Assembly (NCBI GenBank): GCA_021789495.1
Contig: JAJYJM010000002.1
Coordinates: 62,001-126,000 of the forward strand
Direction of reading: 5' to 3'
Length of the DNA stretch: 64,000 nucleotides
From: Nitrospirota bacterium
GTDB taxonomy: Bacteria; Nitrospirota; JACRHJ01
Below are positions 24,539 through 33,142 of the stretch, one piece after another. The position numbers and the translations under genes are program-made. Positions within the stretch are counted from its first letter, which is position 1. Each line of letters begins with the position of its first letter. The notes below the pieces were generated by a model that had not been told where the DNA came from, searched no databases, and saw only the letters and a list, made by a program, of their open reading frames with translations.

Positions 24539-26437
24539 ATGGCAAACGAACAACCATCCAGAGGGACATTGGGCCTTACCGGCCTTACGATTAACGCGAT
24601 GGCCCTGATTGCGCCCGGCGCATTTCTGTGGCTGACATTCCAGATGCAGTCGCTCTACGGCGCGCCGATGGCCGGCATGTCCATGTGGGCCGGCATTCTG
24701 TTCGCGCTTCTTCTTTGCCTGGCAACGGCATACAGCTACGCCGAACTGGCGAAGCTCTATCCCGGCCCCGGTTCGTCATATCTATACGCGGAGCAGGCGT
24801 ATCTTTCAAAGACTAACGCATACAAGTTCGCCCGCATAGCGAAGTTCTTCACAGGCTGGGCGAGCCACCTGTATTACTGGGTGTATCCGGGGGTGATGGT
24901 CGGCGTCACGGCCATTCTGGGCGGATTCCTCTTGAACCAGTTCTGGCCCGATACCTTCAGCGGCACGTATAACAGCCCGCTCTTCATGTACCTCTTCTGC
25001 ATCGTGTTCGCCTTCGGCGTCGCGTATATAGCCTTCCGGGGTGTAACCGGCACGACAGCCGTCAACATGGCAATAAACGTCATCCAGATCTCCGCGCTTA
25101 TAGTCTTCTCCGTCATAGCCATCGGCTACAGGATGGAGCACCCACAGGGCTCGGTCGGCTATCACTTAAGTAACGGCATAGCCGTGAACTACCAGGTCGC
25201 GCAGGTGCCGGTGAAGGACGACAAGGGGAACCCAATGCCGGCACTGGACGCCAACAACAAGCCGACCTTCGACAAGGCCGGGAAGCCCGTATACCAGATG
25301 CAGGACGGGACGGACGCGAACGGCAATCCATTGCCTGCGGATGCAAACGGAAACCCGGTCAAGGACGCCAAGCTCGCGGCGCCGTTCACGGTGGATTATT
25401 CAGCGGCGGGTGCGGTAACGAAGGACGCCAACGGCAATGCGACTTTCAACTACCACACCTCCGCCAAGTCGGTCATAATGCCGCACAGCTTCAACTTTGT
25501 CTTCATACAGGCGGCCATCGCGATTCTCATCCTGGTCGGCTTCGAGTCCGTCACGGCCATGGGCGAGGAGGCGAAGCATCCGAAAAGGGACATCCCAAGG
25601 GCGGTGCTTCTTTCCCTGGTAATCCAGGGCGCGATATGCTACATGTTCGAGTACTTCGCAGCGAACTACCTCCTGCATAACGGCTACACCATGCCTATGG
25701 CGGGGGCGTCCGGCGCGCCGCTCGGCGACATGATGGTCATTACCGGCACGTGGCTCTTCGGGAGCTACGCCGCAGGCAGGGCCTTCATGCTGGTGCAGGC
25801 GTTCACGGTGTTCCTGGCCCTCATCGGGACTACGCTCTCCTGCCTCTCCACTGGCGCGCGCGTCACGTACGCTATGGGCAAGGACGAAGAGCTCGGCTCC
25901 CACTTCGGAATGCTCCACGGCAAGACGGCGTCCCCCTACAAGGCGATATGGACACTTGCCGCCATTTCCGCAGTTATCGGCATAATCTCCGTTACGGTAT
26001 ACCTGGGCGGCACGACACCGGCGGCGCTGGACAAGCACAACTTCTGGTACAGCTTCGGTATTTTCTCGCCCGCGGCATACGCAAAGCTCCCGAACACACT
26101 GCTCATCATGACGCTTGTCAGCAACTTCGGGACCTTCGTGCTCTACATGTTCACCTGCTGGATCGCGATGGTTGCCTTCAAGGAACACCACAGCTTCAAT
26201 ACCATAAAACACGTGGTCATCCCGGTACTGGGACTCCTGGCGAACCTGGTAATCATGCTCTTCTATCTCATCGGGCCGTTTACGGTGGCCGGGATGAGCT
26301 GGAAAGAGCCGTTCATCGCGCTCGGCATATGCCTCGCCTGGGGGATCTATGGTGTGATATACTTCCTGAAGTCCAGCAAGGAAAAGGGCAAGGAGGTATT
26401 CCTGACCAGCAAGCCGGTTGCATCGAACGTTGGGTAG
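24539..26437 (+). CDS. APC-family amino acid permease with large hydrophilic insert
   Basis: 632 residues; typical APC permeases have 450-550. The N-terminal half (GLTGLTINAMALIAPGAFLW, ATAYSYAELAKLYPGPGSSY) and the QAAIAILILVGFESVTAMGEEAKHP helix are family hallmarks of proton- or exchange-driven amino acid transporters. About residues 210-312 form an Asp/Asn/Gly/Pro-rich insert between membrane helices, with DANNKP, DANGNP, DANGNP and DANGNA units, probably extracytoplasmic. ATG at 24539 with AGGAGGAGG upstream; an upstream in-frame start lies inside the repeat and is rejected. Ends at a strong bidirectional terminator. Confidence 0.88.
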   Translation: MANEQPSRGTLGLTGLTINAMALIAPGAFLWLTFQMQSLYGAPMAGMSMWAGILFALLLCLATAYSYAELAKLYPGPGSSYLYAEQAYLSKTNAYKFARIAKFFTGWASHLYYWVYPGVMVGVTAILGGFLLNQFWPDTFSGTYNSPLFMYLFCIVFAFGVAYIAFRGVTGTTAVNMAINVIQISALIVFSVIAIGYRMEHPQGSVGYHLSNGIAVNYQVAQVPVKDDKGNPMPALDANNKPTFDKAGKPVYQMQDGTDANGNPLPADANGNPVKDAKLAAPFTVDYSAAGAVTKDANGNATFNYHTSAKSVIMPHSFNFVFIQAAIAILILVGFESVTAMGEEAKHPKRDIPRAVLLSLVIQGAICYMFEYFAANYLLHNGYTMPMAGASGAPLGDMMVITGTWLFGSYAAGRAFMLVQAFTVFLALIGTTLSCLSTGARVTYAMGKDEELGSHFGMLHGKTASPYKAIWTLAAISAVIGIISVTVYLGGTTPAALDKHNFWYSFGIFSPAAYAKLPNTLLIMTLVSNFGTFVLYMFTCWIAMVAFKEHHSFNTIKHVVIPVLGLLANLVIMLFYLIGPFTVAGMSWKEPFIALGICLAWGIYGVIYFLKSSKEKGKEVFLTSKPVASNVG

Positions 26438-26440
26438 GGG

Positions 26441-26513
26441 ATAAAAAAGCTTGGGGCCGCGCCGCTCTTCGATAATGTTTTCAGAGAGTTATCGCGGTGC
26501 GGCCCTTGTTTTT
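26441..26513. terminator. Bidirectional intrinsic terminator
   Basis: GGGCCGCGCCGC (26454-26465) pairs with GCGGTGCGGCCC (26494-26505), one G-T pair in 12, with an inner CGATAA/TTATCG pairing option; TTGTTTTT follows on the plus strand and AAAAAAG precedes (T run on the minus strand). It serves the converging permease and DAHP synthase genes. Confidence 0.85.
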
Positions 26514-26516
26514 AAA

Positions 26517-27545
26517 TTACGCAAGCTCGGCTAAGTCGCGGACGAGCCGCTCCGAATCCTCCCAGCCGAGGCAGGGGTCCGTTATAGACCTGCCGTAGAC
26601 GTTTTCCCCGATTTTCTGAGACCCCTCGACGAGATAGCTCTCGATCATAAGCCCCTTTACCCTGTTTCGGAGCGTCTTTGAGGCCGCGCGGCTTTGCATG
26701 ACTTCCCTGGCAATCCTCGGCTGCTCATGGAAAATCTTGTTTGAATTCGCATGGTTGGTATCGACTATTATCGCCGGGAATTGCAGGTTCCGCTTCTTGT
26801 AAACCTCGGAGAGGCGCACGAGGTTTTCGTAGTGGTAGTTTGGGATGCTTGCGCCGTGCTGGTCAACCGCGCCCCTTAAAATACAATGGGTTAGCGGGTT
26901 TCCGGAGGTCTTAACCTCCCAGCCGTTGTATACCAGGACGTGCGGGAGCTGGGCCGCGTTCACGGAGTTTAACATGACCTCCATGTCGCCGTTCGTCGGG
27001 TTCTTCATCCCGGCGGGAACGCTTATTCCGCTTACGGTTAGGCGATGCAGCTGGTTTTCGACCGAGCGCGCGCCGACGGCGACATAGCCCAAAATATCCT
27101 CGATATACGCGTAGTTTTCGGGATAAAGCATCTCGTCCGCAGCGGTCAGGTGCGCCTCCTTCATGGCCCGTATGTGCATTTTCCTTATTGCTTTCAAGCC
27201 CTTGACCATGTTCGGCGCCTCGGTCGGCGTCGGCTGGTGGGCCATGCCCTTGTAGCCCTCGCCGGTGGTGCGGGGCTTGTTCGTGTAAATCCTTGGGATC
27301 AATACTATTTTATCCTGCACCTCGTCCTGGAGGGCGGCGAGCTTCGAGACATACTCTATCAGCGCGTCCTCGTTGTCTGCGGAGCAAGGTCCTATAATTA
27401 CAAGGAATTTCTCGCTTGCGCCGTTTATTACGGCGGTAATCTCGCGGTCGCGCGCGGCCTTGACATCCGCCAGCTTCTCCGGGAGCGGCATGGTATCGAG
27501 TATTTCTTCTACGGACGGCATTTTTCTTACGCGTTGAAAGCTCAT
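26517..27545 (-). CDS. aroF: 3-deoxy-7-phosphoheptulonate (DAHP) synthase, class I
   Basis: 342 residues, in the size range of the AroF/G/H type. Condenses phosphoenolpyruvate with erythrose 4-phosphate, the first step of aromatic amino acid synthesis. Visible: MPLPEKLADVKAARDREI, LVIIGPCSADNEDALIEYVSKL, RIYTNKPRTTGEGYKGM and the C-terminal metal and substrate segments (VDTNHANSNKIFHEQPRI, GLMIESYLVEGSQ, DPCLGWEDSERL). The ATG at 27545 has GAGG upstream; the frame stays open far beyond but that part is spacer DNA. Possible feedback by an aromatic amino acid cannot be assigned by eye. Confidence 0.93.
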   Translation of the reverse strand: MSFQRVRKMPSVEEILDTMPLPEKLADVKAARDREITAVINGASEKFLVIIGPCSADNEDALIEYVSKLAALQDEVQDKIVLIPRIYTNKPRTTGEGYKGMAHQPTPTEAPNMVKGLKAIRKMHIRAMKEAHLTAADEMLYPENYAYIEDILGYVAVGARSVENQLHRLTVSGISVPAGMKNPTNGDMEVMLNSVNAAQLPHVLVYNGWEVKTSGNPLTHCILRGAVDQHGASIPNYHYENLVRLSEVYKKRNLQFPAIIVDTNHANSNKIFHEQPRIAREVMQSRAASKTLRNRVKGLMIESYLVEGSQKIGENVYGRSITDPCLGWEDSERLVRDLAELA

Positions 27546-27675
27546 CTCTTTACCTCGCGGATTTAAAAAACGGAATACACAGGGCAGGAATATCTTATAG
27601 ATTAAGGGCTTTGAGGTCAATAGCAAATTTATACGCGGGGCGCCTGCCGTCGCTATAACGTCTTTCAGTCCTTCG

Positions 27676-27712
27676 CTGCAATGAATTGCGCCCCCGCCAA
27701 TGACAGGCGGGC
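27676..27712. repeat. REP-like repeat, family B plus hairpin
   Basis: GCAAT-ga-ATTGC (27678-27689) followed by CCCGCC-aatgaca-GGCGGG (27693-27711), within the 265-base divergent spacer between the DAHP synthase and RACo-like genes. Confidence 0.55.
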
Positions 27713-27774
27713 ATTTCTTACCTTTTCGGTCGGCTTGGTATTCATATTTAAAACGATAGCAGAGCGCAGTAATT

Positions 27775-27802
27775 TTGTCAGTCAGGCCAGTTTTATGATA
27801 AT
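27775..27802 (+). promoter_or_regulatory. Promoter giving a predicted leaderless RACo-like mRNA
   Basis: TTGTCA (27775-27780), 16-base spacer, GATAAT (27797-27802). The -10 box ends eight bases before the ATG at 27811 and there is no Shine-Dalgarno sequence in between, so transcription should begin at or next to the start codon. Confidence 0.5.
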
Positions 27803-27810
27803 ATCGTGCA

Positions 27811-29652
27811 ATGAAAAAACATACGGTCGTCTTCGAGCCTGCCGGCGCAAGGTGTGAGATAAACGACGGCGCGACGCTGCTCGAAGCGGCGGCGAGGGCG
27901 GGCGTAGGCTTGGGCAGCATCTGCGGCGGGAGCGGCATCTGCGGCAAGTGCAGGGTCACAGTAAAAGCAGGGATGTCCAGCTTAAGCGGATATACGGATG
28001 CGGAAAGGGAATTTATTAAACAAGCCGAAGTCGGCCTGCGGCTCGCCTGCGAGTGCCGCATATACGGAGACGTGACGGTGCGCGTGCCGCCGCAGGACAT
28101 GGTTTCGAGAAAAGCCGCGCGGAAAGTCTCGGTAAACCTCGACCCGGCCGTCAGGAAATATTCCGTGAAGATTGCCCCGCCTTCAATGCAGGACATGGGC
28201 AAAGGCGACCGGGAGCGCGTCATGGAAGCCCTCGCGGCGCAGCATGGGCTTTCCGGGTTGTCGCTGGATTTTCACGTCCTGAAGGGACTCCAGAAAACCA
28301 TCAGGGATGCTCGCGGGGATGTCACGGCGTCGGTATGGATGGGAAGGGAGATAATAAGACTTGAGCCTTCCGTCTCCGGCGCCGCTTACGGCCTTGCCGT
28401 GGATATAGGCACTACGACCGTCGCGGCATACCTCTGCGACCTCGGCTCCGGAAACGTCCTGGACACCCTTTCCGCGACAAACCCGCAGGCCGCGCACGGC
28501 GAAGACGTCATGTCGCGGATAACCTTCGCCATGACGGAACCCGGCGGCCTTTCCGTCATGCAGGGCGAGATACGGGACTGCATAAACGGAATAATCAGGG
28601 AGACCGGCCTTACGCCTGGGGACATCCTCGACATGACGGTCGTATGCAACACGGTCATGCACCATATCTTCCTGGGCATAGATCCCTCAGGCATAGGAGC
28701 GGCCCCGTTCGTCCACGCCGTCTCCCGCCCGCTTTACGTCAAGGCGCGCGAACTGGGGATAAATATAAACGAATCCGCGTATATACACATCCTCCCGGCG
28801 GCATCCGGGTTTATAGGGGCGGACAGTGCGGGCGTACTTGTGGCGCTTGGGCCTTACAGCCGGGACGAGAAGGTATTGATAATCGACGTCGGCACGAACG
28901 GAGAGATACTGCTCGGCGACAGAGACGGCGTATATTCCGCCTCATGCGCCACTGGCCCCGCATTCGAGGGCGCGCAGATAAGGTTTGGCATGAGGGCCGC
29001 CGCGGGTGCCATAGAGAGGGTATGGATAGATACGGAGACAAAAGAGCCGTCGCTCGAAATAATCGGAAACGCAAGGGCCGGCGGCATATGCGGCTCCGGG
29101 ATAATCGACGCCGTGGCGGGGCTTTTCAAGGCCGGGATTATCGATAAAACCGGGCGGCTGCGGCTGGAGCGGCTTGAGCCGCCTCGAGCAGAAGACCTGT
29201 CGCATACGGAAAGATTAAGGCTGGACGCCTTGGGCAGGCCCGAATACGTCCTCGCATGGAAGGAGCAGACCGGAACGGGCGCTGATATAACCGTCACGCA
29301 GGCGGACGTGCGGGCGGTTCAGCTCGCCAAGGCTGCGCTTTATGCCGGGACGAGGCTCCTGATGCGAAGAATGGGCATGGAAAGAATCGACCGGATAATC
29401 CTCGCGGGCGCGTTCGGGAGTTACATAAACAAGGAATCGGCCCTGGCCATCGGGATGCTGCCTGAGTGCGCGCCGGAGAATATCTCCGCAGCCGGGAACG
29501 CGGCGGGCGAGGGCGCAGTCCTGGCCCTGTTTAATATTGGAAAGAGGGAAGAGGCCGAAAGGGAAACCGCAAAACTGAAGCACATAGAGATTTCAATGGA
29601 CCCCGGCTTCCAGGACGAGTTCCTTGCGGCGATGGACATCCCGCACAGGTAA
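27811..29652 (+). CDS. RACo-like corrinoid activation protein (ferredoxin + ASKHA ATPase, DUF4445)
   Basis: 613 residues. N-terminal plant-type [2Fe-2S] domain with the cysteine pattern SICGGSGICGKC and a fourth Cys in LACECR (about residues 38-85), a linker region, then an actin-like ATPase part beginning YGLAVDIGTTTVAAYLCDL (about 195) with IIDVGTNGEILLG and LAGAFGSYINKESALAIG further on. This layout is that of RACo, which uses ATP to reduce inactive Co(II) corrinoid proteins. Normally it accompanies corrinoid methyltransferases; none is visible here, so it is an orphan copy. Predicted leaderless mRNA. Confidence 0.88.
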   Translation: MKKHTVVFEPAGARCEINDGATLLEAAARAGVGLGSICGGSGICGKCRVTVKAGMSSLSGYTDAEREFIKQAEVGLRLACECRIYGDVTVRVPPQDMVSRKAARKVSVNLDPAVRKYSVKIAPPSMQDMGKGDRERVMEALAAQHGLSGLSLDFHVLKGLQKTIRDARGDVTASVWMGREIIRLEPSVSGAAYGLAVDIGTTTVAAYLCDLGSGNVLDTLSATNPQAAHGEDVMSRITFAMTEPGGLSVMQGEIRDCINGIIRETGLTPGDILDMTVVCNTVMHHIFLGIDPSGIGAAPFVHAVSRPLYVKARELGININESAYIHILPAASGFIGADSAGVLVALGPYSRDEKVLIIDVGTNGEILLGDRDGVYSASCATGPAFEGAQIRFGMRAAAGAIERVWIDTETKEPSLEIIGNARAGGICGSGIIDAVAGLFKAGIIDKTGRLRLERLEPPRAEDLSHTERLRLDALGRPEYVLAWKEQTGTGADITVTQADVRAVQLAKAALYAGTRLLMRRMGMERIDRIILAGAFGSYINKESALAIGMLPECAPENISAAGNAAGEGAVLALFNIGKREEAERETAKLKHIEISMDPGFQDEFLAAMDIPHR

Positions 29653-29653
29653 G

Positions 29654-30034
29654 CTATCTTCCAACGAGGCTGTACATAAGCGTAACGAGCACGACCAGCG
29701 TAAATAAGCCGTACATCCAGTCCCTGTCCATTAAGAAGGCCGCAAACGAGAACGCCACCCGCGCAATAGGCGTGGCGATGAGGACTACAAGGCCCGCCTG
29801 AATAATCCCGCGGCTCTCAAGCGACCAAGCGAGCCTGAAAATCCCGCCGAGATGTCTCAGGCTTAAAGGCTCTCCCCGGAATACTCCGTAATCCTGATGA
29901 AACGCCCCGTATTTGACAATGTAGGATATGCCGCCGATTAGCACAATCATTGCGGCGGCGGCGACGCCCGTAATCAAAAGCGCTCCGAGCATCCCCTGCA
30001 TCCGGCCTTTTTTATTTTCGGAATCCGGATTCAT
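29654..30034 (-). CDS. DUF1634 membrane protein
   Basis: 126 residues with three hydrophobic segments (LGALLITGVAAAAMIVLIGG, IIQAGLVVLIATPIARVAF, YGLFTLVVLVTLMYSLVG). Matches DUF1634, a small membrane family regularly encoded beside TauE/SafE exporters. Its start overlaps the TauE stop by four bases, so it is probably an accessory subunit. It converges on the RACo-like gene with one base between the stops. Confidence 0.85.
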   Translation of the reverse strand: MNPDSENKKGRMQGMLGALLITGVAAAAMIVLIGGISYIVKYGAFHQDYGVFRGEPLSLRHLGGIFRLAWSLESRGIIQAGLVVLIATPIARVAFSFAAFLMDRDWMYGLFTLVVLVTLMYSLVGR

Positions 30035-30867
30035 TTTACGCCGCCTGTAATGCCGTTATATATCATTTCCAGCGCCATGACGGCAATGACGATGCTGAAA
30101 ACAGTCCTGAGCCTGCCGGACTTTGTCCTGACCAGGGTTTTAGCGCCCACCCAGGAGCCGAGCAGCACTCCGAGCATAACGGGCATCGCAAGGCCGGGGT
30201 CTATGTAGCCCATGTGCAGGTAGGCCCCGGCGCTTGCGGCGGCTGTCACGCCTATCATGAAATTGCTCGTCGTGGTGGACACCTTGAAGGGGAGCCGCAT
30301 GGCGCGGTCCATCGCCAACACCTTTACGGCTCCGGAGCCGATTCCGAGAAGTCCTGAGAGCCCGCCCGCCGCGAACATTATACCGAAGCCTGCGGGCACG
30401 TTGCCGACATGGTAGCTTGTGCGCCCTTCGGACGATGGATAGTCTGAATCCATCCTGAGTTTTGCCGCGACGAAGCCGGGCTTTTCCGCCCCGGTTTTCC
30501 TCGGCGCATGTCTGGAGAGAAAGGCGGAATATATCAGGACAATCCCGAAGATTATACTGATTGCCGACGTTGGAATCCTCGCCGCGACGAAGGCCCCGAA
30601 GAGCGCCCCGAATGTCGTGGCAATCTCAAGGAACATCGCCACCCGTATATTCGTATATCCTTCCCGGACATATGCCGCCGCAGCTCCGGAGGAGGTCGCG
30701 ATTACAGATACGAGCGAGGCCCCCACGGCGTAGCGTATATTCACGCCGAACGCGAGCGTCAACATGGGGACGATTATCACCCCGCCCCCAAGGCCGGTCA
30801 TGGCGCCGAAAAAGCCCGCGAGCAACGACCCGGCCAGCGCCAGGAGTGTCATGTAAAGCGCAGTCAA
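30031..30867 (-). CDS. TauE/SafE family (sulfite/sulfonate) exporter
   Basis: 278 residues, eight or so membrane helices. The glycine-rich repeats LLAGFFGAMTGLGGGVIIVPML near the N-terminus and FAAGGLSGLLGIGSGAVKVLAM in the second half are the duplicated TauE/SafE motif. The family exports sulfite, sulfoacetate or related anions; the substrate is unknown here. TTG start (30867) with GAGGAAG very close; an ATG 15 bases later is possible. Coupled to DUF1634 downstream and preceded at 13 bases by the Slp lipoprotein gene. Confidence 0.9.
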   Translation of the reverse strand: MTALYMTLLALAGSLLAGFFGAMTGLGGGVIIVPMLTLAFGVNIRYAVGASLVSVIATSSGAAAAYVREGYTNIRVAMFLEIATTFGALFGAFVAARIPTSAISIIFGIVLIYSAFLSRHAPRKTGAEKPGFVAAKLRMDSDYPSSEGRTSYHVGNVPAGFGIMFAAGGLSGLLGIGSGAVKVLAMDRAMRLPFKVSTTTSNFMIGVTAAASAGAYLHMGYIDPGLAMPVMLGVLLGSWVGAKTLVRTKSGRLRTVFSIVIAVMALEMIYNGITGGVK

Positions 30868-30880
30868 GCTTCCTCTTGTT

Positions 30881-31435
30881 TTAGTAGCCCCAGTATGGCC
30901 CGTAACCCCAGTAAGACCCGTAGCCCCAGTAAGGGCCGTACCCGCCGTAGGGATAGTAAGGGTAATACGGATACGGGTAGTAGTAACTGCGGCTCCAGAG
31001 CGTAATCTGCCGTATCTGAATAACCGGGTAGGTATAGGCAGTTCTGTCTTCTATTATGCTCTTTGAACCTACGACCTCGCCCGCGACGGTTATCATCCTG
31101 CTCTTTCTGTATACCAGAGGGTCCATGTAAGACCTTGTACCGGCTATGAAACGGCCACGGGAGTATTCTATCTGCTCCGGTTGTTCCCCGTAATGCAGCG
31201 GCGTTTCAAGGACATATATCTCGCTTCCTTTTGCGTCGTTGACGGTCTTTATAACCATGCCGCCCCATATCACCATGTCGCCCTTGTATGCATCGGGGTT
31301 TCTGTATACCTTCCCGAAGGTAATGCCGGGCTTTACTTCCCGCCGGTATCTCTGTGCAATGGGATATGCGCAAGAGGCCAGGGTTGCGGAAACAAGACAG
31401 AGCAGAAGGTATATACTTATTTTTTTCAGGGACAT
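30881..31435 (-). CDS. Slp-family outer-membrane lipoprotein
   Basis: 184 residues. Lipoprotein signal peptide with lipobox LASC (Cys22), then the Slp domain (PGITFGKVYRNPDAYKGDMV, WGGMVIKTVNDAKGSEIYVL, GRFIAGTRSYMDPLVYRKSRMITVAGEVVG). The last ~35 residues are a Tyr/Pro/Gly/Trp tail with YGPYWGY-type repeats, encoded by tandem units at about 30884-30950. Slp proteins are starvation or stress lipoproteins of unclear function. It leads the minus-strand group Slp-TauE-DUF1634 and is separated from the MFS gene by a terminator. Confidence 0.87.
   Translation of the reverse strand: MSLKKISIYLLLCLVSATLASCAYPIAQRYRREVKPGITFGKVYRNPDAYKGDMVIWGGMVIKTVNDAKGSEIYVLETPLHYGEQPEQIEYSRGRFIAGTRSYMDPLVYRKSRMITVAGEVVGSKSIIEDRTAYTYPVIQIRQITLWSRSYYYPYPYYPYYPYGGYGPYWGYGSYWGYGPYWGY
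30884..30950 (-). repeat. Tandem units coding for YGPYWGY repeats
   Basis: Three imperfect 18-21-bp units (CCAGTATGGGCCGTAACC type on the plus strand) at the 3' end of the Slp gene, translated as Tyr-Gly-Pro/Ser-Tyr-Trp-Gly. Confidence 0.65.
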
Positions 31436-31536
31436 GGCTCACCCCCTTTTTAATTGGAACGGCCCTGGGTCTTCGTCTTTAAGTTTAATATGTATTTCTC
31501 CGGCTGTAAAACCGCTTTTAAGGCAACGGAATAAAA

Positions 31537-31564
31537 AAGAGGACTGCCGGGCGGCAGTCCTCTT
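31537..31564 (-). terminator. Intrinsic terminator of the MFS gene
   Basis: AAGAGGACTGCC (31537-31548), loop GGGC, GGCAGTCCTCTT (31553-31564): a perfect 12-bp stem. In the minus-strand direction it is followed by TTTTTTAT, an ideal terminator 30 bases after the MFS stop. Confidence 0.9.
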
Positions 31565-31592
31565 TGTGACAGGCGCTAAACGGGCGATATTT

Positions 31593-33107
31593 TTACTCGC
31601 CCACAAGCTCCCTTGCCGCCGCCGCGGCCTCGGCGTCTATTGCCTCGCTCTTCCTCATAACGGACAGGACTGTGGAAATTATCGTAAGCAGCAGAAGCGA
31701 ACCCATGACTATCATGAAACCGTGCATGAACGCGCTGTCCTTGACGGCAAGCGGTATGCTGGGTTCCCTGAACACGTGCTTGACGTTGGCATATCCCTGC
31801 GCGGCCAGGCTGCCTCTCTCAAGCTTGGTAAAGACAAGTCCGGAGATGTCCACGCCGAAGATAAGCCCAAGCGACCTCATCATGTTCAAAAGGCCGCCCG
31901 CAAGGCCGAGTTTGTCCTTCGGGGCGGCGCCCATGATGGCACTGTTGTTGGGCGGGGTGAACATGCCCATGCCGATACCCAGGATTATAAGTTCGCCTAC
32001 CAGGCCGAAGATGCTCGCCTGCGGCCCAAGGAACATGAAGGCAAAACAGGCGACCGACGCCAGCAGCATCCCGGCCGTTGTCATCACCCTCGCACCGTGC
32101 TTGTCGGCGATATGTCCGGCGACCGGCGCCACGAAGGCCATGGCAAGCGAGATCGGCGTAAGAAGGCTGCCTGCCTTCGCCGGGCTGTAGTTAAGCACGT
32201 TCTCGAAATAAAACGGCATCAGGAAGAGGACGGCGAACATGACGTAATACGAGAGCATACCGGTCATGTTGCCGACGGTGAACGTCCAGTTCCTGAAGAG
32301 CCTTAAGTCGATCATCGGGGACTCCACTTTAAGCTCCGTGAACGCGAACGCGGGCAGGAGGACGCACGCCGCCACGAAATAGCCTATGACGGTGGGCGAG
32401 TTCCAGCCGAGCTTCCCGACGTTATTGAACGCCAGGACGAGAAACGCGAGGCCCGAGGCGAAAAGCGCCGTGCCGAGGTAGTCGATTCTCTCCTTCTTGC
32501 CCGCCTGCTCCTGCCTTGGGAGGATAAGGAGGCCCGCCAGGGTGCCGATGATGCCGATGGGGACGTTAATGAAGAACACGGCGCGCCAGCCGACGGTGGA
32601 GATAAGGATACCGCCGACGAAAGGCCCTATAGCCATCGCTATGGCCTGGACGGCGCCCTGTATGCCTATGGCCTTGCCACGTTCGTTGCCGGGGAAGGCC
32701 TGCGTGATTATTGCGACGGAATTGGCCTGGAGGAGGCCCGCGCCTACGGCCTGAAGGATACGCGCCAGGATTATGAACATGGCGGATGTCGCCGCCCCGC
32801 AGAATATCGAGCCTATCGTGAATATGACAAAGCCGGTATTATAGAGCTTCGAGCGGCCCATCATGTCGGCAAGCCTGCCGAAGAAGGGCAAAAAGACAGT
32901 AAGCGTAAGCATATAAGCCATGGCCACCCACTCTATTGTGGCCATGGACGTATTGAAGTCGGTCTTCAAAGTCGGCATGGCGACGTTCACGATGCTGACG
33001 TCAAGGGCGGACATCGTGGCGCCGATTAAGACGTTGACAAGGATGAACCATTTCCAGGTCGGTTTCGATGAAAAGTAAGGATGAGGAAACTGCATCAATT
33101 TACCCAT
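31593..33107 (-). CDS. MFS drug exporter, DHA2 (EmrB/QacA) family
   Basis: 504 residues and about 14 membrane helices. Family motifs: LDVSIVNVAMPTLKTDF in helix 1, WVAMAYMLTLTVFLPFFGRLADMMGRSKLY (motif A region), and GAGLLQANSVAIITQAFPGNERGKAIGIQG. Exports hydrophobic drugs or detergents with the proton gradient; no EmrA or TolC partner is adjacent, so it may act alone. ATG at 33107 chosen because GGGAG lies upstream; a longer reading would run into the promoter. A palindromic operator overlaps its promoter (33143-33181). Confidence 0.9.
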   Translation of the reverse strand: MGKLMQFPHPYFSSKPTWKWFILVNVLIGATMSALDVSIVNVAMPTLKTDFNTSMATIEWVAMAYMLTLTVFLPFFGRLADMMGRSKLYNTGFVIFTIGSIFCGAATSAMFIILARILQAVGAGLLQANSVAIITQAFPGNERGKAIGIQGAVQAIAMAIGPFVGGILISTVGWRAVFFINVPIGIIGTLAGLLILPRQEQAGKKERIDYLGTALFASGLAFLVLAFNNVGKLGWNSPTVIGYFVAACVLLPAFAFTELKVESPMIDLRLFRNWTFTVGNMTGMLSYYVMFAVLFLMPFYFENVLNYSPAKAGSLLTPISLAMAFVAPVAGHIADKHGARVMTTAGMLLASVACFAFMFLGPQASIFGLVGELIILGIGMGMFTPPNNSAIMGAAPKDKLGLAGGLLNMMRSLGLIFGVDISGLVFTKLERGSLAAQGYANVKHVFREPSIPLAVKDSAFMHGFMIVMGSLLLLTIISTVLSVMRKSEAIDAEAAAAARELVGE

Positions 33108-33142
33108 TTTTAAAACATCTCCCTTAAATAATGACCGCGATT

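Noticed and set aside
27546-28223. Extension of the DAHP synthase frame to 28223
   Set aside because: The added ~226 codons read spacer repeats and the antisense of the RACo-like gene; family N-terminus and ribosome-binding site are at 27545.
29654-30867. TauE-DUF1634 pair as part of the sulfide operon
   Set aside because: It lies 3 kb away on the other strand behind the MFS gene and a terminator; only family similarity links it to the sqr operon.
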